From: Zygnema cylindricum
Lineage: Eukaryota > Streptophyta > Zygnematophyceae > Zygnematales > Zygnemataceae
Length of the DNA: 35,554 nt
Reading direction: 5' to 3'
NCBI GenBank assembly: GCA_037447655.1
Contig: JBBHKE010001322.1
Location: forward strand, 77,325 to 112,878
Shown: positions 35,421-35,554 of the stretch, in pieces
Position numbering within the stretch: position 1 is the first letter of the stretch
Layout: every line of letters begins with the position of its first letter
Notes under the pieces: generated by a model
Databases searched by the model: none
The model's input: only the letters and a program-made list of their open reading frames with translations
What the model was told of the DNA's origin: nothing
Position numbers and translations under genes: made by a program

Positions 35421-35554
35421 GTTACCTAAATTACACAAACAGTTAGCGATAACAAGAATTGTTACCTTACTTACACAAATTGTTTGCGCTACCAGGAATT
35501 GTTACCAAACTTACACAAACGATTAACGATAACAAGAATTGTTACCTTAATTAC

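Larger units (their letters stand above)
27201..35554 (+). repeat. Satellite family B, segment 3: 40-bp tandem repeat running off the window
   Basis: About 209 units of the same 40-bp repeat in the same orientation as segments 1 and 2, starting with AATGGTTACCTAACTTACAC directly after the probable LTR. It contains duplicates of two earlier regions: 27208-28517 (matching 19830-21297) and 34231-35420 (matching 12901-14090). Between these, about 28518-34230 holds ordinary divergent units, with a few irregular ones (for example near 29050-29080, 30035-30060 and 33980). I see no gene, RNA gene or inserted element in it. Confidence 0.95.

Overview
The window is mostly tandem-repeat DNA from a eukaryotic nuclear genome, most likely a plant. 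Two related AT-rich satellite families fill about 29 kb. One block of about 5.9 kb holds broken Ty1/copia retrotransposons. The plant assignment is an inference: one satellite carries a motif made of the plant-type telomere repeat (AAACCCT), and the retroelement proteins look like plant copia polyproteins. I see no intact host gene, no tRNA or rRNA, and no prokaryotic gene organisation.

Layout: 1-261 is non-repetitive flank with two perfect mini-hairpins. 262-6200 is satellite family A, a dimer of about 201 bp built from two diverged halves of about 100 bp. 6201-21297 is satellite family B, with a 40-bp unit, interrupted at 8719-8918 by a 200-bp non-satellite island. 21298-21307 is a run of ten Ns. 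21308-27200 is the retroelement block. 27201-35554 is family B again, running off the window end. All satellite units I inspected point the same way. The two families share the core GTTTGCGCTAACA and meet at 6201 inside that core, so they probably share an ancestor. Family B has higher-order structure: blocks of 121, 479 and 641 bp, a tandem duplication of about 2.7 kb, and duplicated segments separated by about 7, 11 and 21 kb.

The retroelement block is a chimera. Copia remnant 1 (21309-23441) has gag, zinc knuckle, protease and integrase. It has no 5' LTR because it abuts the gap, and no reverse transcriptase. A 78-bp junction leads into copia remnant 2 (about 23520-27200), which lacks the gag N-terminus but has zinc knuckle, protease, integrase, reverse transcriptase and a probable 516-bp 3' LTR; its RNase H region is missing. 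Both carry in-frame stops, and each has lost a catalytic aspartate (protease in remnant 1, integrase in remnant 2). Neither can be autonomous. The picture fits a pericentromeric, subtelomeric or other heterochromatic domain shaped by unequal exchange and gene conversion, but the sequence alone does not show which.
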